Shown here one piece after another: positions 1-13,824 of a stretch of DNA of 64,000 nucleotides (position 1 is the first letter of the stretch; each line of letters opens with the position of its first letter). The notes under the pieces are model-generated. The model worked only from the letters and a program-made list of their open reading frames with translations, made no database searches and was not told the DNA's origin. The DNA is taken from positions 22,204,001 to 22,268,000 of the forward strand of contig AP031358.1 of assembly GCA_037833965.1 (NCBI GenBank), in the 5' to 3' direction. A program made the position numbers and the translations under genes. Source of the DNA: Marchantia polymorpha subsp. ruderalis (taxonomy: Eukaryota > Streptophyta > Marchantiopsida > Marchantiales > Marchantiaceae).

Positions 1-1046
1 TAAATGTTGGTAAATGAAGAAACGAGGGGCAAGTGGATAGATTAATAGAAAAAACATCGAACGTATCTTGGAAAATCAGAACACAACAAAAATAGGGTTG
101 CTACGAGAACACGGAGGGAGGTAGTGTGGGAGGGAGGAAGAGATGGAGAGATGGAGGAAGCAAATTACACGAGTCTGTCTGTACATACGGTACGATCGAT
201 GGAGAGTCATTCGTTGATGAATCTATCCATCTAACATGCACAAAAGCTCAAATGCGATTTCTCTTTTTCTTCTACTCTAGATCTCGGACGCTCTGAACCT
301 TTCAAACCACGACTGTGGTTGTTGGGGAGCACAAAATCTGCCCTTGGAAGTCTTTGTCATTTCTGCTCCATTATTTGATGCGTCTCCAATAGTTTATCCG
401 AGCAAGATCGAGGATCACTCTTGAGGATCCTTCTGTCGGTTTCCAGATATCTTTACGAACACGATGTCCTCTCCTCCTCCTCCTCCTCGTGCACTCAAAT
501 TAAAGTCTTCGCAAAGCGGACGTGAGTCGTGGCTGCTTAATTATTATGTGATCAAATCAACCTCAATTTCCTCAACTCGTGGTAATTTCTTCTTGCAGTT
601 TGTGGTCTTATTGCCAACAGATGTCCTTCAGGTTCTTGTCTTCTTATTTCATACATTTAAGGGGTAAGTTGTGGTAGTGCCTGAGAGGGTTGAAGACAGC
701 GCACACAACCATTTCAGTTTTTTTCGGACAACTAAAAATGTAGATTGAAAATCATCCCAAACTTTCTCAAAACGATGGGGATCATATAGATTTCTACCGG
801 ATTCCTGTCTAGCGTAAAGTTTGGAATTATATGTTGGGGCAAGGGCATCTTATTTGAGTGTCTATTGATTTTAAATTTCTACCAACTAATTAGGAAAATA
901 AGAATATCCGACAAGGGGCCGTGAGGGTTTTCCAAAAGGAGAACCTCTAGATTGCAATTGAACAACAAAAAGTACTCATTTTTTGAAGCAAACAAAAATT
1001 ATTTACTGCAATCATAATTAATATTAGAACAGTATAATATATATAC

Positions 1047-1078
<32 letters not shown>

Positions 1079-3339
1079 ATATGTATGTCAATGACATGTG
1101 ATATCTCCTTTCTCCTGAAAAAAAAATAGCTCCCATGTTTGTTCTAAAAACAGATGGGGAGCAATATTACCAAAAACATCCATGGCATGCAAGACAATCA
1201 TGCAAAAATTTTCAATTCTTAATTGATAGAAAATTTAAGTTTCACATCTACCTCAATTTGATGGAAAATAGGTTTCAAATTAATCTTCAAACAAATTCGA
1301 TGAGTGACATCCAGATGTCACTCATCGAGAAACGTCCACGTGCTCTAATACTACCATCAACTCATAACGAGAAGAGAAGCTTGCCTCCGAATAGGTTATG
1401 TGATGAGGTCCCCTGAATTTAATCCTCTTCGTGATTCCAATGGAGGCACAAACCAGGAGGTTTATCACCGACATAATTGAGTCATATTTATTGATGCGAT
1501 ATGGATGGTCACACGTCTCATTTGGCTTGAATTCGACCATCTCACCGAAACATCTCTATGTGCTTCTACATTGACTTCTTGTCCAACCTTTATTCGACAA
1601 TACATCGATCATCCTTGATATCAAAGGTGTTCAGGTCAATGAGTTCTATCTCTCTTCTTCAGAATAAGAAGCTTGCTGCATGAATCTGTTGTTTATAAAT
1701 GTAAAATCTACAACTGATATTAGAGTTTAGCTTTGTTATTCAGATAAGAAACTATGGAAGGATTATTTTTTTACTATGCTGATGTCTGGCATTGAGCTAG
1801 ATATGTACTGTACATGAGCCAAAGTGTGCAAAAGCATGCGGATGATTATCTTCTGCTAATGTTCAAATTGGGTTTCTTCACATGAGTATGATGAGTGAGG
1901 TCATCAATTTTTGTTTAAGTAGGTTTGTAGTTGCAAAAACGGCTACTAGGTAAATGCCTTTCATACCAAAGAGGGTAACTTTGATAGAACGGTGTACGTA
2001 CACAAGGAAGTTGTAATGTACGTGGATGAAACCTAGAGACGGAAATGGCAAAATAATTAGAATAAATATTTAGGGAATAAGAGATTTGAACTAGAGTTGC
2101 CAAGTCTTGGTGTCGGTGAGAAGGGGAATTGAAGGCATGGCATGAAAATCATTTGGTATTTAAGTGAGGTTTAGAGTTTTGGTCATCTAATACACAGTTT
2201 TCACTCACTTGGTAGAGCATTGCAAGGTTTTCAAACATTGAAACAAATAAATAAAAGGATAACTAAGCAGCTAATTCATCCATCTAGTTCCTAGAATTGA
2301 GCTCAGCTGATTGATGTTTGATTGTAATCCAAAATAACCTGCATCTCTTGTACCGTTACGGTGAAATAATAACATATCAAACATGCTCCACTTTCATCAT
2401 TAAAACCACTTCATCTTGAAAAGAAAACCAACACATTCTGTTGAATATATACCCCTCTACAATCTACTTCCCTTCTTGGTGGCTGCACGCCAGCATCTGC
2501 TCGTGTAGAGTATAGATACATTCACAAAAAGAGTCGTTCCGAGATCCCATCGCCGTGGAAATCGAGACGCCAGAGCAAAACCTGGAGGCCGAAAAGTGCA
2601 AAATGCCCGCTAACAGCCTTTCATAATTGAGCAGTCCATGCAGCAGCCTCCATCGAACAAACAGAGAAAAGATCGAGCGACATTCGCTTTGTATTGTCAT
2701 TGACCTCGTTTGGATTCTCCATGCCCCGTCCAAAGCCCTTAAATTATTACCTCCTCTTAAAGTATCTCCTTTTTGCAACCCGTGGCTGCTGGGCCGGGTC
2801 ACCCGACCTACTGCCCTCGAAGGATTATTTGAGGAGATGACAAGAGGAGGAGGAAGATCCCAGTCCTTCGTTGTCTGCTCCTCTTTTCTCTTTATCCCTC
2901 TCTGCTTGACTTGGACGATGTCGTGATGACGTGGCAGACTTTGCCCTGCCAGAAGACAAAATTGGGACAGCCGACGACGTTGAGCAGGGGATCATGAGGT
3001 CACCGGCGCGGGAGCGTTCGTGGTCCAGGCCCCCGAGGTCCACATTGGTCTTCAAAGGCAAGATGCCCGCACTGCACGTACAGTCAACTCACTTATTATT
3101 TCTGGTTATCTTCCAATCATAATCTGATAATAAATTTTGAAGCATGAATTTTCTTCATAGCCTTTTCGTCTACGGCGAATACAGCCCATTTGCTCAAATG
3201 TTTAATGTCTTTCGATGCCACAAATGTGTATATCGCTTAGCGCTGTATGATAGGACAAGACAAAACCACCGAAAAGTTAAGTCGCTGATATTAATACAAT
3301 CCAATGCCGAACTAAAATGTTACCATATCTTATATAAAA
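1..3339. other. Gene-poor stretch, nothing recognised
   Basis: Only short open frames (60-112 codons) are present on either strand, without a recognisable domain, codon pattern or consistent splice signals. There is a short GA microsatellite near 1060. Moderate GC around 2.5-3.1 kb could be a promoter or leader of an undetected transcript, but I see no convincing coding exon. Confidence 0.5.
1058..1079. repeat. (GA)n microsatellite
   Basis: An uninterrupted run of AG/GA dinucleotides, next to a short AT dinucleotide stretch. It is a simple repeat without a visible gene association. Confidence 0.9.
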
Positions 3340-4741
3340 AACTATGACATACTTTGCAATGGTATTATATATAACAATATTAATATTAGATCTCACACCT
3401 CCAAATTTGTTATTTTAATCTGAAGTGTAATTTTATTTCTAAAATATATTAATTTATCCATAATAATTGAATGCTTCACATATTTGAATTTTATATGAAT
3501 AAAATTATTCACTTTAATAACTATCAAAGACTTGATGAACATTTTTCAAATAATCATTTGCAATTATAAAGTATCACTTAAAGTAAAGCAACACTTCAAC
3601 TAAGTAATACACAAATGATGTATTCTAATTCAAGTTTGCAATCATTTTAGCGTATAAAACCAACCTTTACAAATTTTCCAACCAATGTTGAAATTGACAT
3701 AATTTTGATATACAGGTTTTTTACACTTGGTTAACTGTATCTTTAAAAGTATAAAAGATTGTTACATAAGTGAATGGTGGTTAATTTTGTTCAGTAGATT
3801 TTTTCAGAAACAGATGTTTGTGCATAATTGATATAATTATAAGCAAATGAATAAATCATTCAATTCAAACTGTAAAGAAATTTGTTGCTAATATTTCACA
3901 CAGCATAAATATCAACATTAATTTTGCTATATTGGATTTTGTAAAAACATGTAATTTGTACATTTTTTTGAACTCAAAAATTATAATGTACAAAAATGGA
4001 CTTGCAATAAGTGATAAAGTGCAAATTATAAGATGTACACATAAATAGTTTAATGAAAATAAATTAATGTATAACTATACGTTACAAATAAGAGGATTTA
4101 TAAAGCATTCATTTTTTATTTCTACACACCTCAAATTCAGCCTTCTGTTTTAATCTATACATGATTTTAACAAAAATAGAATTACAAAGACAACAAAATT
4201 TGAAAGTGACCATTTTTTGAATTTTGTGTATAAAATTTAGTGATTGAATAGTATTTTTATAAGTATAAATTGTAACAAATATGCATGATTTGACTCACTT
4301 GCAAATTATATTATAAAAAATTAAGATTATCAGATTTTCAAAAAATATAAATTTGGTTACAATGTGTTTGATTGTGTGTGTATCTTACCAAGATTCATAA
4401 ATTTTTAGTGCACAAGATTTGTTTGATTTATTTAACTAACATCTATAATTTATATGTATTCATCAACATATATTTGTGTAAAGTATATGTGAAATCAATC
4501 TCAATAAATATTGAATGATTGAGATAACTTTGCAACCTTTTATTAAATCAAGAGTCTTATATATTTAGAAATAAAATTTCTTCGGTAAAAATATCATTAT
4601 ATCCTATGATTTATACTTCATAAATTTTTTTTAAAAAATGTATAATTTCAATTATTATGTAATATTGATAATATGTTTTGTCCCTAAAATTCCAATTTGA
4701 AGGAAAAAATCATATATCACCATAAGCCATCAATAAATGGA

Positions 4742-4780
<39 letters not shown>

Positions 4781-5560
4781 GATAAAATTAAAGCACAATG
4801 AATTACAAATACACCTGAATAAAAAATACAAATGAAATTAATAAGCAGTCTTCAAATCATAAAATCTGACACCAAAGGTATTTAATTGTCTTCAAATATG
4901 TTGATTAAAGATTTATTATTTCACGATTTTATAAATTGAAATTTTTTCTTATTGAAGTAAAGTAGTCCATATCTTATACTCTTCAACATGCCTATATCTT
5001 TAAACAATATATTGGATTTTGAAATATTTCTACTATATTTGTAGATGTAATTGAGATTTTTTAGAAAAAATTGTGTTGAATTTCTGAAAATTTTGATTAT
5101 GTGTTTTGATTATTTTTGTTTGAGTGATAATAGATTTGAAAATAATTATAGATTTTTCTATCAATGGCATTTTAACTTTTAAAATTAATTCTACATAAAA
5201 TTATTTATCTTGTAGGTTTTTTCTTTATAAAATTTAAATTCTCATTTAAATTTTAAGATAACAATGACGTATATTATATGTGAAGTAGTCAACATATATT
5301 TCACTAAATGAATGAGAATGACAGATACTGCATTTTCGAAAAGACCATGTAATTCAATGGTCTCAATACATTGAATTACACGTGTTTTAAGATTAGACAC
5401 CTTGAATTTTAATTTAAGAAAACTAGAAAGTTGAAGGTATGCGCAACTCTTTTACTAGGAATGACATAGATTTAAACGCAATTTACACTAGAGTTTGAAC
5501 TTGTCTATTGCCAAACTGCATGAAAGGAAATTTCCTGGCTCAGAATGAACGCTAGCGATA
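3340..5560. other. AT-rich block without genes
   Basis: Composition changes sharply to very AT-rich sequence with stop codons in all frames and no coherent open frame. I recognise no transposon ORF and no organelle gene. It resembles the block at 29.6-32.35 kb. Decayed repeat DNA is the likeliest explanation (inference). Confidence 0.6.
4743..4775. repeat. (TA)n microsatellite
   Basis: A pure TA dinucleotide run of roughly 33 bases inside the AT-rich block. A shorter TA run lies at about 17507-17528. Confidence 0.9.
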
Positions 5561-7942
5561 TGCTTACGGCCTGCAAGTTGAACGTTGTTTTCGTCCTTGC
5601 ATGTTGAAAAATTGCATTCAAAGAAGACAACATGTTTTGTTCTTTTTTTATTGAGTTTAGCCTGCTGACTCCGATCAAAATTCGATTAGAAGTGTACTAT
5701 ATTATAATAATATATTAGTCAACCTGAGGACGTAGCTGTAATCATAATGACACAATGATCCCATGTTACTACTAAGCTTGAACTCTGTATAAATGCACAT
5801 CCTTATCTGGTCTCATACGAATACTTGAAGTATTTATGCGTTTAGTATAATTTGAGTGAGTACGCTTGACACTCCTGTTGGCAATTCCATTTCTTTCTTT
5901 AGGGTATATCTCCTGTCTCTTTAGATAATTGTATCGAATGAATTTCGGAAGGTGTTGCTTGATCAAAAAGGTTTTGAAAAGACGAACTTCATTATTGGGG
6001 GAGATCCTTGAACATCACACGAGTTATACAACAGGAGTTATCTGCATGTCAATAGACTTTAGGAAAATTGAAGGGCTAAAATACATGGTATATAAAGCCC
6101 ATTCTTCCAGGTAGGGTCATGCTTTCGACACCCTAACAGCTAGTAACAGACACGGACGGACGGACGGGCTTACGTCGAAGGAGCGACCGCCAGTGTGCAC
6201 CAACCCCGCATCTTTACAGTTCCTCCCGGTACGAGTCGGGTGTCCGAAGCAGCGCACGTGCTTTTCTTCAGACAAATATTTATACCGTTCTACGCTCTAT
6301 AGCACAGAGGTCCCAATACGTCGGCACCCGATCTAGGGTCAACATCGCCAGGTGGGGCCAGACTGCGGACTGGCTATCACCAGTCGCTCCACCGCCGCGC
6401 GGGCTTACCCGATTCAAATCACTCGAACCCTAGAATGGCGGAACGACACGTGGTACGATGCGATGAGCCAGTTTGAAATTCCGAGCTCTGTGATTGGCAA
6501 GTATCTGCACAACAGAAATAAATGGACCACCCGGTCACCGAGAAATCCCCCGGACTTCGCCTTTCCCTTAAGAACCTGGGAGGACTTCATTCTCAGGACT
6601 CAGACTTCAGGAACTCGAAAGCTTAATTCCCAAGGCTCCGTCTGCCTCAGCTGCCAGTCGACCCCCGAGCCCTTTCCCCATATTTCAGCATATTACTGTA
6701 AACGTCGCGATCGGACCCACGGTCCCACGGTTTCTCGCCCACCCCAGTCGTAAGACAAAGTCCAATCCGAACTCCGCCCGAAGCCATCCATCCGCGGCAC
6801 TAGAACATAAAGTTCTCGTACCAAAGCGCCTCCACTTACTACGACACCCGTCGTCGTCCGCAAGCCCGGGGCCCTGTGACTCCACTCGCCCGCCCCTCCT
6901 CCACTTTGTCGGCACCCGAGAGGTGATCGTTGGGACTCACCTCCCTCCGTGTTCCCGATTCCGGCTCCCATCCAGCCAATAACCCGGTCCTAAACCACGA
7001 TTAGCGCCGGCCGAAGAGCCGAGAAGTCCCTATCGCCCAAGGCGGTCCGCGGTAAGCGCGACGCTTAACCTCGGTTAAGCCCTGGGTCAATTAGCCGGTG
7101 ATGACCGTTAGACCGGGGCGCTGGTGATTTTTGAATTCGGGAAGGTGAAGGGCGAGTGAGGCCTCGGAGGAGAGGAGAGTGCCGTAGAGGCGACAGGAGA
7201 GGCTCTCGTCGTCGTCGTCCCTCGTCGTCGGACTTCTTCTTCTTCGCGGGCGGAGGAAAGGCAGTGCTGTTGTTGTTGCTTTCATCGAGCAGGAGGTGCA
7301 GACGGTGCAGCACAGGCAGAGGCAGCAGCAGCAGCAGCAGGTGGGGCTGAGCGAACCACCGCAGAGGAGACAGATAGAGAGAGGGAGGGGAGGGGGAGGG
7401 TGATAGAAGAGAGTGAGCGAGTGAGGTGAGTGTCTGCGTGGGTCTGATTGTCTGCGTCTGTGGCCGACTGCGGAAATACGGAAGTGGAGCTTCTGGTGCG
7501 TCTGATGCTGCTGCTGCGCTGGTGGAGAGGGTGGCGTGCTGCTAGCGCTGGGCTTGGCGTTGGCGTTGGCGTTGGCGTTTGATTGCTCGGTGCTGCGTGC
7601 GTAGGGAGGTGGGGAGAGGAGACTAGAGAGGTGGGGGAGGGAGGGAGGGAGGGAGGGAAGCAATGAGGTCAGGGAGGGCAGCACTACTTCGAATGGCTTG
7701 CGAGGGGAAGCAGGGAGGGAACAGAGGCGGAGTCGCTGCTGTCGTCGTCGCTGCTGCGGGTGGTGCAGGCAGTTTGAGAGCTGCGGGAGCACATGTTCGG
7801 CGGGTGTAGAAGCACGAGGTGGCAGAGCTGTAGGGAAAAGGGAAGAGATTGGTATGTGGGGTAGCGGCATTGTGGAATAGGTAGAGTGGGTGAGAGAGAG
7901 AGAGAGAAAGTGAGTGAGAGAGAGAGAAGCAGTGGAAGTGCA
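5561..7942 (+). promoter_or_regulatory. Upstream and leader region of the kinesin gene
   Basis: From about 6.1 kb the sequence becomes GC-richer and fills with CT/GA-rich and GGC-type simple repeats, typical of a plant promoter and long leader. A TATA-like TATATAAAG lies near 6090, but far from the start codon, so I do not assign it as the functional box. A repeated GTTGGC hexamer (7554-7580), a GGGA run (about 7636-7660) and GA runs (about 7890-7930) precede the ATG at 7943. Long open frames on the minus strand here are low-complexity Pro/Ser-rich shadows. A spliced 5' UTR is possible. Confidence 0.45.
7554..7580. repeat. (GTTGGC)n short tandem repeat
   Basis: About four and a half copies of a six-base unit in the GC-rich leader upstream of the kinesin start codon. 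Confidence 0.85.
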
Positions 7943-10900
7943 ATGAAGTCGGCCTCGAAGCTTAGCAAATCTGCCCCTGGAACTCCGAGGAAAGACCTCT
8001 CGAGTGTGAGTATCGCGAGATACAGTCTTTCGTTTCTGATTTCCTCTCCTGATGGTTCTTGCTTTTGTCTGTAATACTCCGGGGGGTCAAGCGGGCACAT
8101 TCTGAAGCTTCTTGGTCACGCGAATGTGTTGTACTCGTCAGTCTCTTGAGCGACATTGTCAGTGGTGCCCGACGAGGCTCTAACTAGCGTAGCAGCTCAG
8201 AGCTTCCGGGATTGGGAAATGGGATGAAATCGAAAGTTTTGGGAAGTCCCCTCACGATTTTACGTAGCGGTGTGCATCACGTACAGGGAACAGTGTTCTC
8301 ATGGCACTGGCAGTGCTCGGATCTGTATTTTGTGAACATGAAACATCCGGGCTGTAGAGTCTGAACGTCTGCGCATTGTCTTGTGATGTGCTGCGCATGA
8401 CGGGCGAAGATTTTGTTTTAGCTGAGACGCCGTCAGGGCGTAGACTATCCTGCGGCATTCAGTCTGATCGACCATTTGCATTCTCCTGGGTAGTCCAAGG
8501 CATCGACACTGTCCCTTGTAGTTGGAACTCTGTGTAGGAGCCCCCAGATTCGCGGTGCTTGCAGTGCATGCTTAGGCGGAGAAAAACCTCCAGGGGTGTC
8601 CAGGGTCGGTGTGGGTGGGAGTACTGATACCGATTGCGGTTGTAGGTTTCCTTGGCTCCCTATTTCGATTCGGTCGTCGTCGCTCACTGAGCCGACCTTG
8701 ATCCTGTAAAAGAGGGTGAGAGAAGTCCCGATTTCGACATTACGTATCATTCTTGTCATCGCATTTTTGGCACTAGTTGATTTTGTGATTGGCTCGCTAC
8801 ATCGAGTCACAAGAGCGAGCGATCACAAGAGAAACTAGTCCTGAGAGCTGATTCGAATTCTCTAGGCGTGATCTTTTGAAATGCACCATGTGCGAGTTTG
8901 AAACCTCTTCAAACTGTACTGAGTGTCTGAATTTTCTCCAGACGTTGTTCTTTCAATAACTCAACGTAATCATCAATCTGGAGTAATGGAAAGTAGACAT
9001 GGCTGCAGCAGAAGGAGAACTACGACGATGCTCCGACAGACAAGAAGCGAAAGTTGGGCGGCAGGGACCTATTGGACAAGCGTGCTATGACTGAATTAAA
9101 ACCTCGTGTACGGCAAGCGTTTCTGTCACTCAACTCTCGTTTGGACTCGAGTCCGTCATCGCAAATGAGGACACCTACGAATACTACTCCCCGCAAGGGA
9201 GCAGCAGCCCGAGAGGCCGAGCTCCCCGTGACTGTCAACCCCTCCGATGTCGACGCTCTTTTGAGCATGAAGATGACCGGCAAGAATAAGTTCGACTACA
9301 AGGTACATCTCTCACACTGGCCTATATGCCATAATCGCACCTCACAGGCTCCAGTGCCACTGGAGCCTGTACCATTCCTTACTGATTCTCTCTCTTACGT
9401 CTGTCCGGCTCTCCACCTCGTTTGTGCCCTGCACTTGACATTTAACTACAATTGATTCTCACGATCGTGGCTGTTAGTGCATTTATTCTACCCTGTCAAT
9501 GCATCAATTAAAAGGATGTATTTTGCATTTTCCTCTCAGCCAATCTTTCCTGCAACCAATCGGCATCAACTTTCGATTCTTTTCCTTCAGGGCTCAGTCC
9601 TGTCTTTCGCGACGCATCTGGCATGGGATCGCCATACGAGCATTTCCAGCTAACTTTGGCAACTGCATCGGAGACATGATGAGCTTAATTGATTTCAACT
9701 AAATGTCGATTTGTGACCCCAATCTACAGGGCAAGTGCGAGCAAATGATGGACTACATCAAAAAGCTTCGAGCGTGCATTCGTCAGTTCCAGGAGCTAGA
9801 AACCAACATCACATTGGAGAAGGACGACCTGCGTAGGCAGCTAGACGACGAGAAGGAAAGCCGCGAGCAATCCGGTGAGATAATCAGATCAGGACCCGTC
9901 GAATCATGCATGCCATTGTTCGAGGCACGCATCAGCGCTTGTTTTCTATGTGCATATGATTGTATTGCAAATGTGAGGCGATGGGAGTTCTCGTGACTCC
10001 AGCATGACGTTTTTATCGTGTTCTCACTCGCCGGCATTTTGCCTCGTCTAATTGGCGCGAATATTCTCGGGGAAGCTCAGAGGCGACGTTGAAATACAAG
10101 CAAGACGAGCTGGAGGCGGGGCTCGCCGAGCTCAAAGGCATGTGCAATAATCTCGAAGAGAGGTTGGCCTACACAGAATCTGAGAAAGAGGTAAAATTTG
10201 CGGTTCTCGGTATTACTCTTGTTTTTGATTTTGCGGCCGCGGATGCTGGTATTTATTGAATCATGGAGGAATGCCGAATGCCGGTGTTTGAATTCTGCCG
10301 CCGTGGCCTTCTTTTGCAGAATCTTTTAAAGGCGCGGGAGAAAGACGCCGAAACTCTCCAATCTGCGGAGAAAGAAATTTCTCGCTTAACCGAGCATTTG
10401 GACAAGTCGAACAAGGAGGTCGCGAATCTGTTGCAGCAGGTACGAGACTTGCGATTTTTCAGGCCTTCTTGTTGTTGGGGCGAAATGGTTCAAATCGGCG
10501 ATTACCTGGTTGCTTGTGTATATTGACGTGTTCTGGGCCGGTGTCATTCGTGCAGGTGAGTTCCCTACAAGACATTAATAAAAGACTTCAGGAGTACAAC
10601 ACTAGCCTTCAGCAGTACAACAGCAAATTACAAAGCGATGCGACAGCTGCAGCGGAGGCCATGTCTAGAACTCAAAAGGAGAAGGCCGCAATTATGGAAA
10701 CTCTCAGTGCACTTCGCGGCCATACTTCGGTGCTTCAGGATCAGTTAGATGCCAGCAAGGTACTATTACGACGCGCTCAAATGAACTAGATCTGCTTTCC
10801 TTTCCTTCTGCAGTCTCTTTAGTCAAAGGTTATAGTGGTGCTCTGCGCACGAAGTTGTTTCTTCCGCGCACTAAAATCAATTAGGCCGGCGAACTAAAGT

Positions 10901-13824
10901 ATTTTGCTTATGGCATTAAACGCAGACTACAATGCTGGAGAGACTGAAGCAGAACAAAGAACTAAAAGAAGAAGCTGAGAGGATACGTTCAGAGCTACAA
11001 CGCATTACAGATGACAGGGAACAGAGGGCTAGTCAAATTCAAGCACTCATGGACGAGAACATGCGTTACAAGGAGTGCACAGGGAAGTCCGCAGCTGAGC
11101 TCGAGCAGCTTAGCAACAAGGCTGTAGCGCTCGAGGTATAACCCATCCTTGAAAAAGTGGAAGAAAGTGTATTTCACAATTATCACCCTTTTGTTATCCT
11201 CGTTCTGATATCATTGGTATAGAGTTTTTATGTGAAAACTCGTGCTGTAAACTGTAGTTGTTGTTGACGTGTTTGATGTCAGCAGGAAGGTTATACCTCC
11301 CAGGCCGAAGCGATGAAGGCCTTAAGACAACAACTGGACTTCGCCCACCAGAAGCTCAAGGTACTCGACGAGAACGCAACATTCTAACATTGATTTTCTC
11401 CGGCTTAATTTCATTGTAAAAATCGGACCTCTGTCCCGCCTGATGTTGTCTTATTCCATGTCGGAAGTTGCCAGTCAAGTTTATTGTTGTTGCGTCTCTC
11501 AGATGGCTGAAGCAAGGATAGCGGAGAATGAGTCCAAAGGCGATGAGTACAAGGGAAGACTAGAAGAAGTTCAGCAAAGGCTTTCGGAAGCAGAAAGCAG
11601 ACTTCATGAAGGGGAGCTTGTACGAAGAAAGCTCCACAATACTATTTTGGTAATAAACGTTTCTCTGGATCTCATCCTACTGCTGTCCCAAGGCCTGGGT
11701 ATGGTTTTGTGAAATCGACAAGTCTGGGGCTCCGAAACTTGTGGCTGATTGTCAAAATGAACACCGAATTTTCAGGAACTCAAGGGCAACGTTAGAGTGT
11801 TCTGTAGGGTTCGGCCTCTCATGCCGGACGAAGACGACAACGGTGGTACAGAGCCTATCGTACAGTATCCGAATTCGACTGAGCTCATGGGCAGGGGCAT
11901 TGAACTCGTCCAGTCTCAAGGTCCGCACGTATTTCCTACTCACACTTGTTTTGAGGTTGAAGGTCGCGACGTACTTTTCAAGTTGTCAACTACTAGTGTT
12001 AAGTGTGCAGAATTCCCGGTCCAAGAGTTTTCGTCATAGCGCCTACGAATTTTATCAGTTCTTTACAATCGCGATCTTCTTTCGGGGAGAAGACTGATAT
12101 ACACCTGGGTCTTGATACAGGACAAAAACATACCTTTACCTTCGATAAGGTTTTCGGTCCCGAGGTCATGCAAGAGGATGTATTTGTGGAAATTTCCCAG
12201 TTAGTCCAAAGTGCCCTTGACGGATATAAGGTACGCAAAATGATGGGTGATGCTGTGTCAAGCTTGTTGCTTGTTTACACTTTTGACGTGTTGATGAATC
12301 AAATGTACAGTTAGTCAATAAATCAAATGTTATCTCACATCTTTGTCGTGGCAGGTATGTATTTTCGCTTACGGGCAAACAGGTTCAGGAAAGACGCACA
12401 CTATGCTTGGTAATCAGGACCGTCCTGAGCAAAGAGGTGTTATTCCCCGATCTCTGGAGCAGATATTCAAGACCAGTCAAGCCCTTAGCTCAACTGGATG
12501 GAGTTTCCGAATGCAGGTGATGACATAATCTGTTGTGCCCTTTTATCCGTTTTGGATTTGAAGATGGCGGATCCACTGGACGCATGTGTGGTTTCCTAAT
12601 TTTCTCGGAGCTGAGCTTGCGCAAATGAATGTCGCTGTCTGCAGGCATCCATGCTGGAAATTTACAATGAGACGATCAGAGACTTATTGGCCCGTCCTGG
12701 CAATGGTAATGGTAATGAGAATGGTACTCCTGCAAAGCAGCACATTGTGAAACATGACCTCAATGGAAACACGATTGTGTCTGATCTTACCTTAGTAGAA
12801 GTCAGCAACTGGAAGGAGGTTGCATCTCTCCTGCAACGAGCCGCCCAGAGCAGGTGCCTTGAAACGATCATACTCTTCATTTTGTCAGTCGCATAGTTGT
12901 CAGATGGCATTGTATTTTCCTCGGTGTGGTTGCATCTGTCGGCACTAGACTGAATGCGGTGTCTCTTACAGGTCTGTGGGTAAGACAGCGATGAACGAGC
13001 AGTCATCCCGCAGCCATTGTGTGTTCACGCTGCGAATTTCTGGTGTGAATGAGGTACCACTACGACCACTGCCTTCTGTCCTGACTTGAGTTCATACGAG
13101 TAATTACTGCAAGTGGTTCTCTTTGAATTACCCTCCACAATAGGAACTGACTTTCAATCGGATATTTGTAGAGCACGGAGCAACAGGTACATGGAGTGCT
13201 CAATCTCATCGATTTAGCTGGTAGTGAGCGCCTTTCTAGAAGTTGCTCCACTGGCGATCGCTTAAAAGAAACTCAGGTACGGCACACCTTTTCTCGCTCA
13301 GTAGAGCACAGTCATGGTATTCGGGAATTGCATCTGAAGGTCGCCTTTATCCAGTCGAAAGATCTCATTCTGATATCATTGTGTGCACGTCATTCAGGCA
13401 ATTAACAAAAGCTTGTCAAGTCTGGGGGATGTCATCCTAGCTATTGGAAACAAAGAGCAGCACATTCCGTATCGAAACTCAAAATTGACGTATCTTCTCC
13501 AAGTGAGTTTACACACGCTTAACCAATACCACATAACAATCTGATGGTTATGCATTTGTATAAAAGCTTTTTCTCGTGCAAAACAGCGAGTGGCGTTCGT
13601 TTGTCTCCACTGTTTTCTAAGATGTGTTTCTGCCTTGACAGCCATGCCTGGGAGGAGACTCCAAAACATTGATGTTCGTGAACATTTCTCCCGATTCGAA
13701 ATCTCTGAACGAGTCACTGTGCTCCTTGCGCTTCGCTGCTAAGGTCAACGCTTGTGAAATTGGTGTGCCGCGACGACAGACTCTGGGGAGCCGAAATGCG
13801 GATTCGCGGCTAAGTACGAGCTGA
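7943..13824 (+). CDS. KIN14: Kinesin-14 (ATK1/ATK5-type, C-terminal motor)
   Basis: Minus-end-directed microtubule motor; the plant ATK family acts in spindle assembly and phragmoplast organisation. Seventeen exons join without a frame break: 7943-8005, 9009-9302, 9730-9874, 10081-10190, 10320-10439, 10556-10759, 10926-11135, 11286-11360, 11503-11649, 11776-11920, 12121-12230, 12355-12516, 12645-12853, 12972-13053, 13172-13276, 13398-13502, 13642-13824. This predicts 822 aa, close to the roughly 790 aa of Arabidopsis ATK1/ATK5. The N-terminus is basic with an NLS-like KKRK. A long heptad-rich coiled coil follows to about residue 456. The motor starts at [14 protein letters not shown] (457). 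P-loop GQTGSGKT is at 548-555, switch I NEQSSRSH at 673-680, switch II DLAGSER at 706-712, then [11 protein letters not shown]. All nucleotide-binding motifs are intact, so an active motor is expected. Exon 8 has a NAGNAG-type acceptor that could add one Gln. The short tail after the motor ends RLSTS. The exact ATK orthologue is not decided. Confidence 0.93.

Noticed and set aside
2200-2260. tRNA-like A-box (TTGGTAGAGCATTGCAAGG)
   Set aside because: No B-box at a proper distance and no cloverleaf could be drawn; at best a fragment or chance match.
7091-8100. Long minus-strand Pro/Ser-rich open frames over the kinesin leader
   Set aside because: Low-complexity GC/GA repeats of a leader region; no domain, and antisense to the kinesin first exon.
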